Shown piece after piece: positions 12,650-23,082 of a DNA stretch of 64,000 nt; positions within the stretch are counted from its first letter, which is position 1; each line of letters starts with the position of its first letter. The position numbers were made by a program, and so were the translations under genes. Source of the DNA: Armigeres subalbatus (Eukaryota; Arthropoda; Insecta; Diptera; Culicidae); assembly GCF_024139115.2 (NCBI RefSeq), contig NC_085141.1:406249612-406313611 (forward strand). The letters are read 5' to 3'. Below the pieces are notes generated by a model. It was not told where the DNA came from. It was given only the letters and a program-made list of their open reading frames with translations, and searched no databases.

Positions 12650-14160
12650 TAGCCAGTAATTTCACAATAGTCCGTAGTATGAAACTTCTTTATGTGTTAT
12701 TTCGGTGTGATAGGTAGATTTGTCGATACAGAGCTGTCGCACAACCTAACAATGAAGTTTTATATCCTTCCAGCAGATTTTTGCCTAAGCATGAATCCAA
12801 CATTTCTTGCAAGTTTTCCAGAAGATCTGCCTTTAATAATGGGCAGCATTCCTTCATTCTTCAAAATCGTCCGATTACAATGTATCGTACAATACGGACA
12901 CGGCTGGGATGGACTGACGATATGTCAATGACTATCGAGTAACATGTGATAATTTGTGGAATCAAAAATATTTGATTGGAATAGTTATACATACTTGCTA
13001 CAATAGTTTCATGCTGATGAAGTATACCCCCGGAAATAAGTATAAAGACAAGCATGATTTTCATACATTTTCATCATGATTGAGGATCGATATCTCGATT
13101 CGTAGCGATTCGATTTGGCTGAAATTTTACTAGGCACCTGTTTTTAACTTGAACTTTCGATCTTTGAGTAAATTTTATACATCTCTGTTGATTTTGACCT
13201 CAAAATCTGGAAATAATTATAAAGACACACCATATGGAGCTCCATACAACGGAACTGTCTTTATAATTATTTCCAACAGAAACGCGTATAACCAGAATAT
13301 ATGCATAAATGTAACTATCATTGAATAAAAATTCAAGTCATTTTAGGCTTGTTGGCAAAAAATCAGCCCAATCGAATCGCTAAGAATCGAGATATTGACT
13401 TCCCAATATGGCCATTTTGTATGGAAACCGAGCTTGTCTTTATACTTATTTCCACCAGTGTATAAAATGATTAACTCATATATCATAAATGTTCTCATAA
13501 TTCTCTTGAACATTTGGTACCAGAGCAACAAGGAATGCTTGCCGATACGTGGTTTTGAACCTTTAAAACATCTCTGCATCATTTGCACCCTTTTTATTGA
13601 AAGAAACTTTCAGTGAACCTTGTCCTTCGTCAATACCAACTTTGTGTTTAGCCTGTCCAGCATTACTCCTGGTCTTGACGTACCCAATCGGCCCAGGAAT
13701 ACTCTCACAAAGGGTTGCATTGCCACATAGTGAGCTTTCCCATGCTTGGTAACCAAGCATAAAGGCTTCACTTCGAAAACATAGTCCAGTTCGTAAACAA
13801 GGCTTTAAAGTTCTGGCCCAAATCTAGGTTAAATAACTCGTCGGTATTCCTTTCTAATACTGTGAGTCAATTTAATCGTCTGGGGTTAAATTATCAAACA
13901 TAAAAAATATAGGTTGTATGAAAACTAAACAAATAAATTATCTTTTTGATGCTTACATTCAAATCGGTTTTTCATGAGAAAATTGTGTAGATTTTGCATT
14001 CTTCTCTGTAACACTATTCACTCTTATAACGCGTTTTGCCTTACCGTGCTCATTGGAAAACGAAATGTTTCCATATTCCGATGATAGCTTTTCTTGGATG
14101 AGCTTCGGTGTGAGTGGATCCTTACAACATTCAGCCATATTCGATAATTTCTGTAATTTG
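12650..14160 (-). pseudogene. Decayed gene of an uncharacterised repetitive protein family
   Basis: Several minus-strand pieces in different frames fit, in order, a family I remember only as uncharacterised, transposon-like proteins of arthropods and cnidarians. An N-terminal piece at 14138-13959 starts MAECCKDPLTPKLIQEKL and is followed by a GTAAGC donor-like site. A central piece at 13760-13563 contains KVGIDEGQGSLKVSFN. Close by, in another frame, is FLVALVPNVQENYENI. Beyond the MITE at 13025-13462, a piece near 12900-12960 contains ISSVHPSRV. A CTKC pair lies upstream near 14200. The order and spacing support one ancient gene broken by indels, stops and a MITE. Function is unknown, and the family assignment is from memory. 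Confidence 0.4.
13025..13462. mobile_element. 438-bp TA-flanked MITE with long terminal inverted repeats
   Basis: Both termini contain GGAAATAAGTATAAAGACAA in inverted orientation and match for about 110 bp, including ATATCTCGATTC and AGCGATTCGAT. TA lies at both edges (13023-13024 and 13463-13464), as for Tc1/mariner-type elements. A second, nested hairpin occupies 13209-13274 and repeats a related GGAAATAATTATAAAGAC word. It splits the decayed gene. Confidence 0.75.
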
Positions 14161-14384
14161 GAACGCTTTCAACATTCATATGACTTGCCAGTTTAAACTT
14201 CTGATAAGCACTTCGTACAAACTTTCCTAAACACTGGTTTCACTTTTCAGGCTTTTTCAAAAAACAATGGGCAAACTTTGAACCGCTTTTCATTGTGATT
14301 TCTCATGATTTTAAATTGAAACTCATCAAGTCAGAACTTAGAAAATAATTTGATACTTCAAGCTATGAAAACTGCTTGTGACCT

Positions 14385-14580
14385 TCGAGGCCGTGCGGAT
14401 AACGGCGACAGTCGTCTATGGGCATTTGCGTGCTGTGGAGTATGGGTTCGATTCCCGCCCTAAGGAGAAAACTTTTCGTAAAGCGGGTGTTATGTTAATG
14501 TCCTGTCCGTTGTCTAATGCTAGATGTTAAGTATTCAGTCTGTGCCACCTCTGGTAAAAAATAGTGTTTCTGTGTTTTAT
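14385..14580 (+). mobile_element. tRNA-derived SINE, degenerate
   Basis: The A-box-like GGCCGTGCGGATAACGG and the B box GGTTCGATTCCC are spaced as in a tRNA with a long variable arm (roughly 14388-14470). The following 100 bp is SINE body-like. It lies between the decayed gene and the right arm. Confidence 0.5.
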
Positions 14581-15029
14581 CGTTATATGCATTTATCGGG
14601 AACCGTTACCTATTAAGGTCAAATTCAGTTACGCCTATTTGAAAAAAAAGTTCCTAGAAATATCTGTTTCTACCCTTAACATGTGGTGCAGATGTAAAAA
14701 GTAACTGCGGCACGCACAACACGTATTTTACGAAGTTGATTAGAATACTTGAACAATTTCAATTAAAAAATATTGAAATTCCTAAAACCTAATTTTCTCA
14801 AAATTTCGATCGCATGAGTTTCGGAAAGATAAGAACTAGTACTAGAACCCTGTGAAAACAGATCGGAGGTTCATCTCAGTTCCATAATATTGTCATTCCT
14901 GGTATGCGTGGCCGGTTATAATTAAACCTCGAGCTGAAGCTACGAACGGTTACAGCATTACTTTCTTTCTCCAGCTCGTGTGTAGCGCTGATTTCGGTTT
15001 GATACCAGGGTTTGATTTCGGTTTAAAAC

Positions 15030-16110
15030 CAAGCGTAATTGACCTGCTAGACCAAATGATCTGAACACCAGAACAATTTGGAGAATCTAGAACATCTGCA
15101 TCAAACTATTTTAGACTGCACACAATACGCAAGGGCTCTAGGAACTTGTGCGAACATGCTTAGTTTATTTCAATTGAATACCAGGCGTAGTTGACCTGCT
15201 AGTCCAAATGATTTGAACTCTAGAAAAATTTGGGGAACCTAGAACATCTGCATCAAACAATTTTGGCCTGCACATAATACGCAAGGGCTCTCGGGACTTG
15301 TATGAACATTCTAGGTTGATCGCGATTGGATACCAGGCGTAGTTGACCTGCTAGAATAAATGATCAGAACTCCAGAACAATTTGGAGAATCTAGAACATT
15401 GGCCTCAAATTATTTTGGACTGCACATAATACGCAAGGTCTCTAGGGACTTGTTTGGACATGCTGGGTTGATTCCGATTGGATACCAGGCGTAGTTGGCC
15501 TGCTAGACGAAATGATCTGAACTCCAAAACAATTTGAACCCAAGAAGCCGACAGTCTAGCCAACGACTACGAGTGATAAGCCACGCCCAGTTAGCCATCA
15601 TTCTCAAAACCAGCACACGCAACCCAGTCATCTGCCAACTATTTAAGAAGTGTCAATCAAAAATTTCATTCATTCAGTTTTCATACATTATACAGTCCAC
15701 ACCAAGAAGAAAATATAGCAGCTTAAGTGCAAACGAACTCGCCTTTCAATCCACCGGAGGAAGCCACAAAAGCCTTTATGAAGGCTTGAGTTAATTAAAC
15801 CATAATTTTCCGTCGAGCTACCGGTCGGGCCCCGGCGTTCATTCAACCGATTCCGGAAGGAATCGCTGCCCAGCCCAGTTCGTGCCCAAACAACCTAGAA
15901 CATCTGCATCAAACTAATTTGAACTGTACATAAATCGCAAGGGCTCTAGGGATTTGTATGAACATTCTAGGTTGATCGCAATTGGATATCATGCGTAGTT
16001 GACCTTGTAGACCAAATGATTTGAAGAACCTAAAACATCTGCATAAAACTAATTTGGATTGCACATAATTCGCAAGGCCTCAAGGGTCAAAGGCCTTCAG
16101 GGACATACTG
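15030..16110 (+). repeat. 152-bp satellite array
   Basis: GACCTGCTAG-type words start at 15041, 15193, 15345 and 15497, exactly 152 bp apart. After a 352-bp insertion the next copy starts at 16001. Each unit also carries AACATCTGCATCAAA and a variant of CGCAAGGGCTCTAGG. Fewer, more diverged units lie inverted at about 9880-11080. Confidence 0.85.
15540..15891. mobile_element. 352-bp insertion in the satellite, possibly a solo LTR
   Basis: The satellite phase is interrupted by exactly 352 bp. The insert has a TTTAAG/TCATTCAGTTTTC promoter-like patch and a GC-rich end, as some LTRs do, but no clear TG...CA boundary. AACC may be a 4-bp duplication. An 86-codon open frame across it has no recognisable product. 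Confidence 0.35.
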
Positions 16111-16553
16111 GATTAATTTCCATTATGAAGTTTTTCTGATTCGGTAAATTTTTCTCAAAATGAATTTAGTAAATCGGAATAACAGCATCTGCACTTCAGC
16201 TGATTTAGCAAAAAAGAGGATCCCCAAAAATATTTTAAAAAAAACTAGCAAACTACAGGAAACTAGATAAGGTGGATAAGACAACCGTGAAAGAATTGTG
16301 AAAATCGCTTAGAAGACGCCCGGGAGCCTGCTGTTTGGAATCATGATTCTAATAATTTCTTGATCGCAGTATTCTACAAAGAACATGTACTTCCCAACAA
16401 ACAAGTTGCATACAAATGCTTGCACACTTGTTCATTTATTAAATAAAACGGATGTGATGAAATTTGCATTGTAAAAAAAATTGTCAGAAGATGAATCACC
16501 GCACAAATGTACCATGCGTCTCCATATGCTTTTATGCTTATATGTTGCTGAAC

Positions 16554-17261
16554 AGTTTTCAAAATTCCTACCTATGGTTTACCCCGGGACGCCCATTTTT
16601 TCCTGAAAGACACTCATGGATACATTCAGATATCGTAATAACTTAAATTATCGTAATAACTTAGTATTTTAACTTATCTGAACATGCAAATCATGCAATC
16701 ATGCAAGTGACTTCAACGTCGTTGAAGCGATGATCCCTTTCCTACTTTGTGACCAAATAATCTGGGATTTTTTCCCAATCAAGCTACAAACGCCAGTAAT
16801 TAGTTGATTTTAGAGATCGAGAACTATAAATGCAACCCATGAGCATCGCGAATACAAACTTTATTTCTGATTTTGTCGTCCAGTGAATCTATCTGACAAA
16901 TTAATAAAACCTTTTTTTTTTGCGTGTGCAGTCCAGGCCTGTTTTCCATATATTTTGTAAACTGGCAAAGGCAGCCCCTGTCTGCTAGATCCGTACGCCC
17001 ATGTCGACCTTGGCCTGACGCCTTTTGGTTTGGTTTTTCCGGCTATCGCTGTGTTGTTATTCAATGATTTAGTTTTGTTAACTTTGATGAAAATTTGCCA
17101 AATAGGAGCGTTAGGAAAGATCGTTGGCCTTACTTTGCATTTCAGAGCGCCGTTGGGCTAGAAATGTAACGTCATTAACCAATTCAAAAACGTTCTGAAA
17201 AACTCCGATGTGGATATGTACATTATGTGGATAACTCCGATTTGAGAAAAGTGTTGACACA
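16554..17261. other. No recognised feature
   Basis: AT-rich; one short minus-strand frame around 16861-17064 has no recognisable domain. Confidence 0.4.
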
Positions 17262-17350
17262 ATTGGAGGTTACCACTTGGAACTCAAATCCATGACCCTC
17301 AGCACGCTAGACAATTGCTTTTAACCAACTAAGCTACGAAGAACCTCCGT
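17262..17350 (-). mobile_element. tRNA-derived SINE head or tRNA pseudogene
   Basis: On the minus strand an A-box-like GTAGCTTAGTTGGTTAAAAG is followed by a B-box-like GGATTTGAGTTCC at tRNA spacing. The acceptor stem is not paired well, so a working tRNA is unlikely. Confidence 0.45.
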
Positions 17351-17439
17351 CGGCCTTCGCAACTTAGTCGTACACTTATTACATATGCTATTTTTCTGGA
17401 TTTTTGACCATCCCATGTAATATCTCTTTCATACAAATG

Positions 17440-17983
17440 ATTTTTTATTTATATGGTGCGTAAGAAAACGACAGACCCGCCCTACCCCCATAAGTGCTTA
17501 CGTTATATGCGCACGGCCCCTTAGCGGCTGCTACATGAGCCCGAAATTCCCAAATCGGACGCATAGTTGAAGCACTTAAGAGCCACATACAATGCACAAT
17601 GGGGCTACGCAATGGTGAGATGACATTCGGGAAGGAGCGCCTAACATAGCTCTGGCTCCAATGTACACGCTTCCACGGTTCTTCCGATGACAATTGACTG
17701 ACCGTTAAAGGTTGTGTACTTAGCTTGTAGCCTGGTCAATGTTCTCCTTCTGACATCAGCTAGAGTGCGTCCTGTGAGGGTTTTCAGGCCCTTTCAAAGC
17801 GACCGTGTGCCGCTCACAACGCACTAGCCTACTCCTGGTCTGCCGTAATCTGGAAAAGTGACGTAACAGCCATTTTACAACATGCATGTTTTCCATTTTT
17901 TTTGTTGATGAGTAGTACTCGTTAACATCATTTTTGGAAAATGGCGTATACATCACTGGGGCTTTGAACAAATTTGCCCTATA
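17440..17983 (+). repeat. Fragment sharing the RTE-beta 5' UTR core
   Basis: AAAGCGACCGTGTGCCGCTC near 17796 also occurs in the leaders of the RTE-beta copies near 34697 and, with one change, near 61724. The surroundings (17750-17840) resemble those leaders more loosely. No RTE coding follows, so this is a solo or unrelated leader piece. Confidence 0.45.
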
Positions 17984-18227
17984 GGGCACTGCACGGACTG
18001 CTTTGTCTCTTTCTCACTGCAAAGAAATTAGAAAACAACAAGGCCAGTAAACGTCAAAATTTATGAGGAACGAAAGAGAAAGAGATGTTTCCGTGCAGTG
18101 CCCTATAGGGCACTGCAGGGGCTGCTTTGTCTCTTTCTCGCTGCAAAGAAACTTGATAACAACAAGGCCAGTAAATGTCAAAACTCATGAAGACTGAAAG
18201 AGAGAGAGATTTTCCCATGCAGTGCCC
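17984..18227. mobile_element. Two 120-bp MITEs in tandem sharing TATA target sites
   Basis: Unit 1 is 17984-18103 and unit 2 is 18108-18227. Each begins GGGCACTGCA and ends TGCAGTGCCC, with inner inverted GTCTCTTTCTC/GAGAAAGAGA-type words. TATA precedes unit 1, separates the two units (18104-18107), and TATT follows unit 2. Both copies contain AACAACAAGGCCAGTAAA. Confidence 0.8.
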
Positions 18228-18574
18228 TATTCATGGCAGGTTACTCTGCAAAAGGTCGTGATCGCGCCTTTTTCTATTATCTCGGGTGACCGAAAGCAGT
18301 CATGAAAGGATTTTGAGCTTTATTTTAAAATTAAAATTTCCAAGTTATTTTAATAGAGATATGCGAAGAACAATGGTAGGGTAGATGTACTATATTTCGC
18401 CACTGTGCTTTATTTCGCCACCATGGTAAAACAAGTAGTTTTTCTAACGCTCTAGTTCAAAATTTTACCTAACTATATTAAACAATCTTACAGCTCTAAT
18501 AAATATGCATACGTTAACTAAAAATGTTGTTATTATAAATCTACGATTACTGATGAAAAATGCATCTAAGAATA

Positions 18575-18709
18575 CCCAAGTAACCAATAAGCACTATATT
18601 CCGCCAAATCGGCCATATAGTGCTAATTTAATGCTTATAAGTTTTAAAATAGCTGTATAATGGACCTATATGGCTGTTTGGCGTAATATAGTGATAATGG
18701 TTACTTGGG
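18575..18709. mobile_element. 135-bp nested MITE
   Basis: Ends CCCAAGTAACC and GGTTACTTGGG, flanked by TA. Inner inverted words include CACTATAT and ATATAGTG. Unusually, its CACTATATT word resembles the terminal repeat of the element it sits in. Confidence 0.7.
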
Positions 18710-19239
18710 TAGTTATCCCAATACCATGGCAATTTTTGTCCGTTTGAAGAACAGGCTAAAATAAACAAATGCCGGTAAAACTGATCAAATTTTCAAAATT
18801 ATGACTAATATACATATACAATCATAGAACTATTGAAAAATGCAATTACTAACGGATGTATATAAAAGAGTTCATGTTTTTGATATTATTTAGTTAAATA
18901 AAATGTGTTGAAATTCAGCACATCAAATTTGGTGATTTCAATTATCGCCATTGGCGAAATTCCATTAATAATTCTCAAATTTGAACCTGAGTTAAATTTC
19001 GCCACCATCAACAGCATCGGATGTCTTCTTCTTATTTTTATTTGGATTCGTCTATTTAAAACAATGTGAGCGCGCAATACGTGTTGCCTAAGCTCCAGGC
19101 GTTAGTGGATTCAATATCCGTTCAAACCACCATTTCAAAAGGAAAAGAAAGGGATGGCGAAAACTAGATCAGGGAGGTGGTGAAAATTGAAAATGTGTGA
19201 CGAAATTTGAATCAGAATACTTTGCTAATTAAACGACAT

Positions 19240-19527
19240 CTTCTTATTCTTAATGGCATTACATCCCCACACTAGGACAGAGCCGCCACGCAGCTTAGTG
19301 TTCATTAAGCACTTCCACTTTTATTAACTGCGAGGTTTCTAAGCCAGGTTACCATTTTTGCATTCGTATATCATGAGGCTAACACGATGATACTTTTAGG
19401 CCCAGGGAAGTCGAGACAATTTCCAATCCGAAAATTGCCTAGAGCGGGACCGGGAATCGAACCCAGTCACCCTCAGCATGGTCTTGCTTTGTAGCCACGC
19501 GTCTTACCGCACGGCTAAGGAGGGCCC
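19240..19527 (-). mobile_element. tRNA-derived SINE, Feilai-like, with 15-bp target duplication
   Basis: On the minus strand it starts with a tRNA-like head (CTTAGCCGTGCGGTAAGACG, B box GGGTTCGATTCCCGG) and has the long body seen in three other copies here (21676, 58500, 60935). It ends in an AAG/AAT-rich tail. CTAATTAAACGACAT flanks it exactly at 19225-19239 and 19528-19542. It moves by borrowing a LINE RT. The family name is from memory. Confidence 0.8.
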
Positions 19528-19729
19528 CTAATTAAACGACATATTTATATAAATTAGCAATAATTTATCGTCATTGTTAAACCAGATTTGCTAGGTAAGG
19601 ACCAGTTTTACATAATAATCCCAACACCTCCACAATAATTAGAATTTTTTGCATTTTGCAACAATTTGAAAAAAAAAAAAAATTCGTTTAGAATGGCGAA
19701 ATATAGTGCTTCTACCCTAATAGACAATA

Positions 19730-21665
19730 ACGACAAAAGGATGTAATAAGAGAGCAAAAATCGAAGATATGAACTGAGGCTGAATATCCTGAACAACTCG
19801 ACCCAATAAAACGTATGTACTGAACAGCTTAGATCAAGAATAGGGGTCGAATGGCAAAAGCAGATCTTTAAAAATGGCATGGTTATAGTTTGAAGTATGA
19901 CCAAAAGTCGAGAAGACTTTGAACGCACTATGATATGAATAAGATATATCTAAGTTTCACACACCCACTTGCTTGTGCGACAGGCTGCTTCACTATGATG
20001 AATTCCAACAGCATCGTTTTATAGGAAACACAAATCCCAACAAATCAAATAGAGAAATTTTCCATTGAAATTATGAAAAAAAAACATCCTAACAAAAGGA
20101 AAGCAAACACCAACTTCGTGTCATTACGAGGTATCGTGATTGTTTCCACATGAAATATCCCCGTTGGCATTCACAGTTTCACGATATCAAGTTAAATTTC
20201 GAATATTCCATTCATCTGTCAGTACAATGAAAAAAAAAATAAAGCAGCAACTGCGAAGCTATCTGTCATGAAAAAATCACCCCCATCCGATGGGGTAGTT
20301 TTCAGATGTGCATAAATTTAGCACTGATCCGTGTGTCAGTTTTTATTCCACTCATTCGCACAATAATAGCGCACTCATACTCTCTTTACAATCCCGGACA
20401 GGACAGGATCGTCAGGATAGCTTCAACTGCCACAGGGGAGATAGCCACCACGATACGGGAACGAAGACGCACAGTCGGACGAAAATGTCGAATATTTTAT
20501 GAATATTATCGTTCTAACAAAGTATAGGGCTTCAAAAGAATTCAAATGCCATTTATATTGATGAAAATAATTTACAAAGTCTACAATAAAATGTAAAGCA
20601 AAAAGAGAAGAAATACTCATTTTTATTAAATCCCACTGTGCAAAGTTGATGTATGCACATGAAGGTGGATGTTACAATTCAAATCCGCTGCCAGTGTGGC
20701 GATGGACGTATTATTTTCCTCCATCACTCGGCTACTACAATATGTGGGTAGACGGGTACACTTTACCTTCAGGAGCGATTCCATTCATACCCGGTCCAAA
20801 ACGGCATCGTTTCTCGCAGTGAACGACGGTGATGGTCGGTGCTTTGCATGAAATAAAGAGTGCCATCAGATTTTAGCAGCTTGCGCTACAATATGGGAAG
20901 GTTTCTTCGCTATACCTGACTTCCAACCGCTACCGAGGCTGAATGAGTGGAAAATCTGTGAGTTATGGCCACAAACCATATTGTGTAACATGTGTAGGGG
21001 ATGGCATTAGAATTATAAGAAGAATGGGGAAGGGTTTGAGATGGTTTCAGATTGTACTGAAGAGTAAATCGGTATAAAACGCACGGCAAAACGAGATACT
21101 GCATTTAGTAAAAAAAAAGTATTGACTTTTATCAGTGTTATTTGACTTTCTCCTTTCCCAATGATTTTTCATTATTTTTGATACGAATCATAACAAATTA
21201 GCATCGGCCTGGGAAAATGTTTATCACGGAGCCTGAGTATTTTCAAAAATGCGTGTTCTTCCTGGTATAAAAAAAATGGTTTCTTACAATACAGTTGGTT
21301 TTCCTCAAATTAGGACATTTGCTTAGGAGGCGCATATTTGTCGTGTATCCCCTATACAAAATACCAGAAGGACGTTGAGGATGGACGACAGAAGAATGTG
21401 GAATATTTACAATTAGCTCATTAAACTAGATGAAAATGATAACGACGAAGATACCCGCTGCACGTGTACGCGATTTCCAAAGAGAGAAATAAAACCCAAA
21501 TGCAGAGCATTGTTCTGCTTTGCGGTTTCCTTTCTATAAATGTAATTCATATGCTCAGGAATAGTTTATTGATCAAAGGATCGAAAAAACAGGGAACATA
21601 GTGTGACGGTTGGGAAGTAACTAAAGGTTTATTTATTAATCTGTGTATAATAATTCAGCTGACGT
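19730..21665. other. No recognised gene
   Basis: AT-rich with short frames only. Nothing with a recognisable domain or repeat structure was found. Confidence 0.45.
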
Positions 21666-21675
21666 AGTCTCAATG

Positions 21676-21942
21676 TAGCCGCGGTAAGACGCGCGGCTAC
21701 AAAGCAAGACCATGCTGAGGGTGGCTGGGTTCGATTCCCGGTGCCGGTCTAGGCTGTTTTCAGATTGGAAATTGTCTCGACTTCCCTGGGCATAAAAGTA
21801 TCATCGTGCTAGCCTCATGATATACGATTGCAAAAATGGTAACCTGGCTAAGAAACCTCGCAGTTAAAAACTGTGGAAGTGCTTACTAAGCTGCGAGGCG
21901 GCTCTGTCCCAGTGTGGGGATTTAATGCCAAGAAGAAGAAGA
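21676..21942 (+). mobile_element. tRNA-derived SINE, Feilai-like, with 10-bp target duplication
   Basis: Plus-strand copy of the same SINE: GGTAAGACGCGCGGCTACAA, B box GGTTCGATTCCCGG, body, then a (GAA)n tail. AGTCTCAATG flanks it at 21666-21675 and 21943-21952. It is a little shorter at the head than the 19.2-kb copy. Confidence 0.8.
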
Positions 21943-22380
21943 AGTCTCAATGGTTAGAACTTTAAACCTAAATACTTAAAACCTATTAATCACGATTAAC
22001 AATTTGAAATATGTCAAGTTTTCGGCGTTTAAGTACGTCAGCTGATACATACATGGAAATCAAACACATGATGATACTCGTTGAAGCGTCGACAGGGCAA
22101 ATAAAACGGATTGGTTCATGCAAGGCATAGCTTCTGTGCCGTTGATCCAAGGACAGGATATCGTGTTGACTAAGTAGTATCTCAGGTGTATACATGTTCA
22201 GTCGATGTAATCTGTAAGTGTTGGAATATAAAATATTTAGTGTGCGACACCTCGGTATGGACGGAAGGAGCCCCATACTAGACCTGTGCGCCGCCGCCGC
22301 CGGTGGTTTTACTCGCGCCGCCGATCATAATTTTGCCACGCCGATGACTAATCGCAATAAAAAAATCAATTAACTTAACA

Positions 22381-22495
22381 CGAGACACTAATAACGGCCT
22401 AATAATTGAGGTCGAAATACGTATCTGTGAAGAAATACAGCGTGTTGGAGTTAATTGGAATAGTACTAAACTAGTTTTATGACAGTTCATAAATG
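22381..22495 (+). repeat. Dispersed repeat arm (ACGTATCTGT family)
   Basis: Diverged copy of the arm of the palindrome at 50688-50937: GAGGTCGAAATACGTATCTG, then a GGAGTTAATTGG-type word, then TTATGACAG. Other copies are at 32830-32949 and 63800-63870. Confidence 0.6.
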
Positions 22496-23082
22496 TTGTT
22501 AAGATGGCTCTCGTCATAATTCAATGTCAAATCTTAAATTGGTTGGTTGATTAGTTTGAGAGTTTGAATGAGGCTTTATCTAGTATAGCTAATAATACAT
22601 AAATTGTTAAATTGGTCTTTGGAATGCGTTAAGCCAAGGCCTCATTCAGTCGGGCACCTAAACTTGCAGGTAACTCGCAAAATGGGTTTGTTGTGGTTCA
22701 TAAGCTTTTGTGGGGCCTGGATACATGCCCAAAGCGTTCTCATTCTTAAATTATTGCAGTTTAGAAATTTTAAGTTGAGTTGCACATTAGTAATTTTGAC
22801 AATATTTTTTATTTATTTAAATCAACTTATTCAATCAGTTTTCTTTTTCTTTTCTTTTTTTAACTAATTTTATTTGCTAATTATCTAATACATGCATTCA
22901 TCTCTTAGACTAGGTGTTCCGTGTTTTCTTAACACTATCATCCTTATTTGCTATGTTACGCTTTTAGTTATTATTAATACATTTCAATTGCCTCTGGCAG
23001 TTAGAATATTTTCCTCCGGTTGAATTGAACCATGTAGGAATTACAATGTTTTCAACTTAAACTAAACTTAACCTATTTTATA

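Larger units (their letters stand above)
9399..16553. mobile_element. 7-kb composite element with long inverted arms
   Basis: Sequence from about 9399 rightwards reappears inverted from about 16553 leftwards. Matched blocks include TATGGAGACGCATGGTACAT, the block with GAATCATGATTC, the 152-bp satellite, the block GCATACCAGGAATGACAA (near 12125 and 14898), and a block containing TTGAGAAAAT near 12249 and 14803. The arms carry different later insertions, so their lengths differ (about 2.9 and 1.8 kb). The interior holds a decayed minus-strand gene. I see no clear target duplication at the outer ends. Confidence 0.6.
14785..16553. repeat. Right inverted arm of the composite element
   Basis: Inverted partner of 9399-12265. 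It holds most of the 152-bp satellite, then an outer block matching 9400-9800 in reverse. Confidence 0.6.
18379..19717. mobile_element. 1.34-kb TA-flanked TIR element without coding
   Basis: The left end GGGTAGATGTACTATATTTC and the right end (reverse complement GGGTAGAAGCACTATATTTC) are followed in each case by GCCA and bounded by TA. TTTCGCCA recurs several times inside. It has no transposase frame. A 135-bp MITE and a SINE are nested in it. Confidence 0.75.

Noticed and set aside
14388..14470. Functional tRNA gene with long variable arm
   Set aside because: Stem pairing is poor and a SINE-like body follows directly.
15540..15891. Confident solo LTR
   Set aside because: No TG...CA ends or clear 4-6 bp duplication; kept only as a low-confidence insertion.
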